From assembly GCA_002729885.1 (NCBI GenBank), contig PBUB01000014.1, forward strand, positions 124,001-188,000: a stretch of DNA of 64,000 nt. The letters are read 5' to 3'. Below are positions 60,343 to 64,000 of this stretch, piece by piece. The translations under genes were made by a program, and so were the position numbers. The notes under the pieces were generated by a model. The model ran no database searches. It was not told the origin of the DNA and saw only the letters and a list, made by a program, of their open reading frames with translations. Numbering within the stretch: the first letter of the stretch is position 1; every line of letters starts with the position of its first letter. Source of the stretch: Spirochaetaceae bacterium (GTDB taxonomy: Bacteria; Spirochaetota; Leptospiria; Leptospirales; Leptonemataceae).

Positions 60343-63138
60343 CTACGTCCTGGCTTTCTTGAGTTGTTCCTGAAGCTTCAATGCTTTCTCATTGTCCGGC
60401 TCTGCTTCCAGAACCTGTTCCAGAAATCCAGCAGACCTTTTATGATTTCCCATGGCAGCGTAGATGCGAGCCAGGTTAAGCAGATACCTGGTATTGTGGG
60501 GTTCTCGCAGGCGAATTCTCTCCCCGTAGTCTGCAGCCTTTTCCAGTTTGCCCACGCGAGCGGCGCTATAACTTACTGCATAGAGCATCTCTGTATCTGC
60601 AGGCTTCAGAAAGGAGTAGTCCTCGGCAACCGAAAGCGCCCGCTGGTATTCCTTTCTTCGAAGATAGGATTGAGCGAGTAGTCGAATGAGCGGAGTTTCC
60701 CTGGTATCCTCAATTCCAGCATCTTCCAGAAGATTGGAAACCTTTACGAAATCCCCTGCTTTATAGGCATTCATGGCCTGCTCATGAAGGGAACGATAGT
60801 CTGCTGAAATATCGGAAGCGGGTTGCATCAAATCCTCTCTGTAGCCAATGCGAAGCAGAGACAGATCATCCGTTAGATCACCTTCAGAAAGAAGAGAATC
60901 CACGATTTCCTCAAGCTTCCCATCCGAAGACTCTACATGCCTTAGAAATACATTCTCATCATGCTGCAGTGTTTCTGTGCCATCTGCATTGTGCAGCATT
61001 AGATCGTCCCTTCCATCGGAACCGGCAATCAGCACATCGCCGGGTTCCAGCTGGATGGTTTTTACAAAAATGGTGCTGTCCACCCCCAGAGTTCCCAACT
61101 TACGAAAATCCAGATCAGCCTCAACAAAGTCCGCCTTTTTGTTCCTGTATAAAACAGACCAGGGGTGTTCGGCATTGATCAGATATACCAGACCATTATC
61201 ATCGTCCACCAGTCCAAAAACCAGGGAAATAAGCATACTACCATCGAAGGTTTCAAAGACTTTGTGCAACTCAATAAATGCATTCTTCAGCCACCGTTCC
61301 GGATGATGACTGGATGCTTCTCCTGAAAGCATAGTGCGATCTACAATCGCTTCCAGAACCGCTCCCAGCACAAGAGCGCCACCTGCTCCCTGCATCGATT
61401 TACCCATGGCATCCGCATTCATAAAGAGAGTATACGGACGTCCCTTCAGTTTTATGGATTCTGCCATGCAAAGATCGCCGCCGATTTCATCCGACCATTT
61501 GCGAAACTGAAAGCTTTTCTTCTGCCGAATCACAAAATCCACATTCACTGTTTCGCTTCGCGCCCGATTCGCCTGGAGCGGCCTCAAAAGCAATGACGTA
61601 AGAAAATAGTCCCCATCCTGCTGATCCTTGAGTTCCTGAACCCGGCTCAGAGTCTTTTGCAGCTCCGCCGTTCGTTCCTGAACTTTCTCTTCCAGACGAT
61701 CTGCATAGTCTTTCAGTTTTGCCTGGGCGTCGCGAATGGAAACTACCATGCCGTTGAAGTAATGCCCCAGCTGACCGATTTCATCTTCTACTCGCACACG
61801 GACATTGGCGCTTAAATCCCCTTCATCTACTTTCTTTACGGCTCCCAGAAGATCCAGCAAGGGACGAATTAGAGCACCGCTAAAGAATAGAGGAAATCCA
61901 GCCAGAATAACTACGATGACACTTAAGAGCAGGATAGCCAGTGTAGAGGCTCCCTGGTGAACATAATGGCGATAGGACAGATAGGAAAAGCCTACCTCGA
62001 ATTCATCCGGCAGCTTTCCTGGATCCGGCTGATCTTCCAGTACGTAACTTACATATCGAACGGCACGATGATCCTCCCCTTCTGTGAGGCCAGCTTTCTG
62101 AAATGAACCAAGTTGAAGATCAGATTTGCTCTGCCTGGGTGTAGTAGAATGACCATCTTCAGGTTCCTGATAATCATCCAGAAAGGGAAGCTCAGGCAGT
62201 TGGGCATCCTGTATGGAAATCCCACCGGAAAAATATTGCACATCGCCGGAAGAACGCCGCAAAAATAGTGGAGAGACAAGAGGATTCTTCAGTCTTCCTT
62301 CGTAGGCTGCCCTGGCCTCCTTCTCCCTTAGCTGATCGTACGCCCTGGTTCGCTCACCCAGTACGGAAAAGCTGATGGCCTGCATTACCAGCAACATGGT
62401 TACCATACTGATTCCAATAATCTTCGCCAGAAATGTGGTACGATCTCTGGTATTGTTCATGTAAATAACAGTAACTGCGAAGAGCCCCAGAACTACAGTG
62501 AGCGAAAAGGTAGTCTGAAAAACGTCTCGACCAATTGCTCCATCACGACTCATAGAGTTGGTCAGCCCCTGGGCGAATCCGCAGGAAAAAAGCACCAGAA
62601 CCATGCCAAGAAGGGCCCATCGCTCCCGTCCCCGGGTTACGACAAGTTTGGCGGCGCCAATGGCAAGCTGAAGTACCGAGTTAAACAGGATGACCACGGC
62701 CACTACGGCAGTTCCGCTCTTGATAATAAAGTCCCAGTAGTGACCGTCGAAATGATAGATTACAGGAGCGTTGACGGATGAATAGAAAAAGAATCCTGCT
62801 GCCCCCACAATGAGAATCAACTGAAGAATAAGCAGGCCCATGGTAAAGCGCGGCCAGCGATTGGTCGGATACCTGAGATATAGATGCGAAGGGAAGACCG
62901 ACATTGCAAGGCCAAATGGAACAGTAATCCATCGATGATAAGCGGCCAGAGGATCCAGAAACGACGATGAGATGAAGTAGGCCACATTCATCATTCCGGC
63001 GCAGATTAAGAGGCCGGCCATGTAACGGGTGGTGGTGGATGCTCCCCTCAGGAAAAGAAAATACAACCCCATAGTGAGGCCCATTGCCAGGCCTATAATG
63101 GAACTAACAGAATAATAGGTGAGAAAGAAAGAGTCCAT
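60343..63138 (-). CDS. Membrane-bound SpoIIE-type serine phosphatase with HAMP and TPR
   Basis: The 931-aa product is a sensor phosphatase. An N-terminal seven- to eight-helix membrane part (about 1-260) is followed by an extracytoplasmic loop, a further membrane helix (about 400-420), a HAMP domain (about 420-470), a coiled coil (about 465-505), a SpoIIE/PP2C domain (about 545-765) and C-terminal TPR-like helices (about 795-925). Metal-binding acidic motifs are intact: EIGGDLCMAES, FMNADAMGKSM, IAGSDGRDDLM and LTDDLSLLRI. It probably dephosphorylates a STAS-type antagonist; such a gene lies at 47.1 kb. Proteins of this architecture are common in Leptospira relatives. Confidence 0.9.
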   Translation of the reverse strand: MDSFFLTYYSVSSIIGLAMGLTMGLYFLFLRGASTTTRYMAGLLICAGMMNVAYFISSSFLDPLAAYHRWITVPFGLAMSVFPSHLYLRYPTNRWPRFTMGLLILQLILIVGAAGFFFYSSVNAPVIYHFDGHYWDFIIKSGTAVVAVVILFNSVLQLAIGAAKLVVTRGRERWALLGMVLVLFSCGFAQGLTNSMSRDGAIGRDVFQTTFSLTVVLGLFAVTVIYMNNTRDRTTFLAKIIGISMVTMLLVMQAISFSVLGERTRAYDQLREKEARAAYEGRLKNPLVSPLFLRRSSGDVQYFSGGISIQDAQLPELPFLDDYQEPEDGHSTTPRQSKSDLQLGSFQKAGLTEGEDHRAVRYVSYVLEDQPDPGKLPDEFEVGFSYLSYRHYVHQGASTLAILLLSVIVVILAGFPLFFSGALIRPLLDLLGAVKKVDEGDLSANVRVRVEDEIGQLGHYFNGMVVSIRDAQAKLKDYADRLEEKVQERTAELQKTLSRVQELKDQQDGDYFLTSLLLRPLQANRARSETVNVDFVIRQKKSFQFRKWSDEIGGDLCMAESIKLKGRPYTLFMNADAMGKSMQGAGGALVLGAVLEAIVDRTMLSGEASSHHPERWLKNAFIELHKVFETFDGSMLISLVFGLVDDDNGLVYLINAEHPWSVLYRNKKADFVEADLDFRKLGTLGVDSTIFVKTIQLEPGDVLIAGSDGRDDLMLHNADGTETLQHDENVFLRHVESSDGKLEEIVDSLLSEGDLTDDLSLLRIGYREDLMQPASDISADYRSLHEQAMNAYKAGDFVKVSNLLEDAGIEDTRETPLIRLLAQSYLRRKEYQRALSVAEDYSFLKPADTEMLYAVSYSAARVGKLEKAADYGERIRLREPHNTRYLLNLARIYAAMGNHKRSAGFLEQVLEAEPDNEKALKLQEQLKKART

Positions 63139-63451
63139 TGTCCTGAATCATGAGGACTCCCGGGCTCAGGTCAAGCGGGCTTTTCAATATGAGCATCAAT
63201 CTGTGATAGTTCAGAATCTTCTGAACCAGGAATCACAAATAGATACTACTGAAAGCTTAGTTCCAATGCTATAGTTGTAACGATGACTCGGCCAGCATCG
63301 GAAAGGAAATCAAGGGCACAGCAATGCCCTGAAATCGAAACCGGGCGCAGTTTGCTTGCATTCTGCACTAACGCCAGGTGATTCCTGCTCCGCCCTGCCG
63401 ACAAACAGGCAATGGGATCAGAACAGGAATCGCGCTATTACTCGGTATATG
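63139..63451. other. Intergenic region with three inverted repeats
   Basis: No gene is visible in these 313 bp. The region holds a nested dyad (63203-63236, listed separately), a small AGGGCA/TGCCCT hairpin (63313-63330), and GATTCCTG / CAGGAATC (63380-63387 with 63424-63431), which could form a larger structured end for the hydrolase transcript. The SpoIIE gene promoter should lie in its first 100 bp. Confidence 0.5.
63203..63236 (-). promoter_or_regulatory. Nested dyad upstream of the SpoIIE phosphatase gene
   Basis: GTTCAGAA-TC-TTCTGAAC (63209-63226) is a perfect 8-2-8 inverted repeat, enclosed by GTGAT and ATCAC. It lies 65-98 bp upstream of the ATG, a position suitable for an operator or for a leader hairpin. 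It does not match a repressor box that I know. Confidence 0.5.
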
Positions 63452-64000
63452 TTAGCGAATCACTGGTATCGTTAGTTCCGATTGCGCGGAAGAAGGAAGA
63501 TCCAGACTGACGCGAAATGAAGCCCTGTCCGGCGAAGCATACTGCGCATCGAACGTATCCACTACCAGAGCCAGCCGGCTTCCCGGCGAAAGGTTGTAAG
63601 ATACCGCGTTAAGATCTACCAGAACTTCCGTGGCCGCTCCCGGGGTCAGTCCATGCAATGTGACTACTCCATGAGTGATCAGAGTTCCCCAGTCCAGAAG
63701 ATCCCGTTCGTAAAGATATACTACAAATTGCGCCGAGGTTTTATCGCTTCGCACCCTGAGTTTGGCTTCCGGCACTCCTCGGATCTTGAGACCGGACCAG
63801 TAGGTCCCACTCCTGAAGACCTCTCCATGAAGATCGGAAACAGATGGCAGATAGAGTTTTACCGGTGCGCTAACATGGCTTTCCAGGATGGGTGAAAGCA
63901 GTGGAATGCCTGTAGAAGCCCAGGTGTCCATGCCGTTGTAGAATCTCTCTTCGCCGCTACTTCGATTCGGGTCATCGTCCAGCGAAGGAGCACGAAACCA
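63452..64000 (-). CDS. C-terminal part of a CocE/PepX-type hydrolase (cut by window edge)
   Basis: The frame is open to the window edge, so the N-terminus and catalytic domain are missing. The ATG at 63931 is internal. The visible 182 residues match the C-terminal jelly-roll domain (PepX_C) of X-Pro dipeptidyl-peptidase/cocaine-esterase-type alpha/beta hydrolases: GTYWSGLKIRGVPEAKLRV, WGTLITHGVVTLHGLTPG and NLSPGSRLALVVDTFDAQY. The substrate cannot be judged. It lies on the same strand as, and 313 bp upstream of, the SpoIIE phosphatase gene. Confidence 0.8.
   Translation of the reverse strand, partial: WFRAPSLDDDPNRSSGEERFYNGMDTWASTGIPLLSPILESHVSAPVKLYLPSVSDLHGEVFRSGTYWSGLKIRGVPEAKLRVRSDKTSAQFVVYLYERDLLDWGTLITHGVVTLHGLTPGAATEVLVDLNAVSYNLSPGSRLALVVDTFDAQYASPDRASFRVSLDLPSSAQSELTIPVIR

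Overview
This is about 64 kb of dense bacterial chromosome (roughly 50% GC by eye). It carries about 55 protein genes, one tRNA gene and no IS element, prophage or CRISPR array that I can see. The best taxonomic guess is a Leptospirales spirochaete, either Leptonema/Turneriella-like or an uncultured relative. The reasons are the many small and giant lipoproteins with loose lipoboxes (LTLC, LFAC, AVQC, YLHC), a 51-aa lipoprotein of a Leptospira-like type, a seven-helix/HAMP/SpoIIE/TPR phosphatase, a CheX-like protein, STAS and stand-alone cyclic-nucleotide-binding proteins, and FadL-type outer-membrane proteins in a didermic cell. This is inferred from protein character, not from a marker-gene match.

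Layout. 1-2.8 kb: the tail of an outer-membrane protein, a cysteine-desulfurase-like enzyme, a macrodomain protein and a small membrane protein. 2.8-15.4 kb: an RND pump with a TolC-like partner, then a lipoprotein, an N-formylglutamate amidohydrolase, a GCS2-type carboxylate-amine ligase, a RimK-like ATP-grasp ligase with an N-terminal RLAN-like region, a papain/C39-like peptidase and a voltage-sensor-like membrane protein. Between the two ligases, on the opposite strand, lie a secreted Lys/Gly/Pro/Asp-repeat protein and a tiny lipoprotein. 15.4-26 kb: an outer-membrane barrel, DNA polymerase IV, and an 8-kb translationally coupled operon of two giant lipoproteins plus a FadL-like barrel. 26-35.4 kb: DUF2804, DUF445, a SUKH-like protein, a crotonase, GltX, two lipoproteins, an rRNA/tRNA uracil methyltransferase and XseB. 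35.4-41.4 kb: amino-sugar genes glmS, a GlmU-like protein and glmM. 41.5-51 kb: tRNA-Leu(GAG), a CheX-like protein, a cupin, two cNMP-binding proteins, a TtcA-like enzyme, lipoproteins, an MBL hydrolase, STAS, a J-domain protein, a lipoprotein NagZ and a HiPIP. 51-64 kb: a secreted protein, an FMN reductase, a DUF4015 glycosidase-like protein, a biotin carboxylase-BCCP fusion with a BFD-type ferredoxin, DinB, DUF427, DUF3592, the SpoIIE phosphatase and the C-terminus of a CocE/PepX-type hydrolase.

The most interesting locus is 7.7-15.4 kb. It is a peptide/amide-ligase neighbourhood of a type predicted by comparative genomics but not, as far as I know, characterised. Here it is accompanied by a repeat-rich secreted protein that could be a substrate, and by a pore-less S4-like membrane protein. 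Second in interest are two hairpins that place a near-consensus Shine-Dalgarno sequence inside a stem directly before the start codon (DUF427 and DUF445 genes), which suggests translational control. UDP-GlcNAc synthesis (glmS, GlmU-like, glmM) and peptidoglycan recycling (nagZ) are also represented. Base composition looks even except for the AT-rich start of the lipoprotein gene at 38.76 kb.
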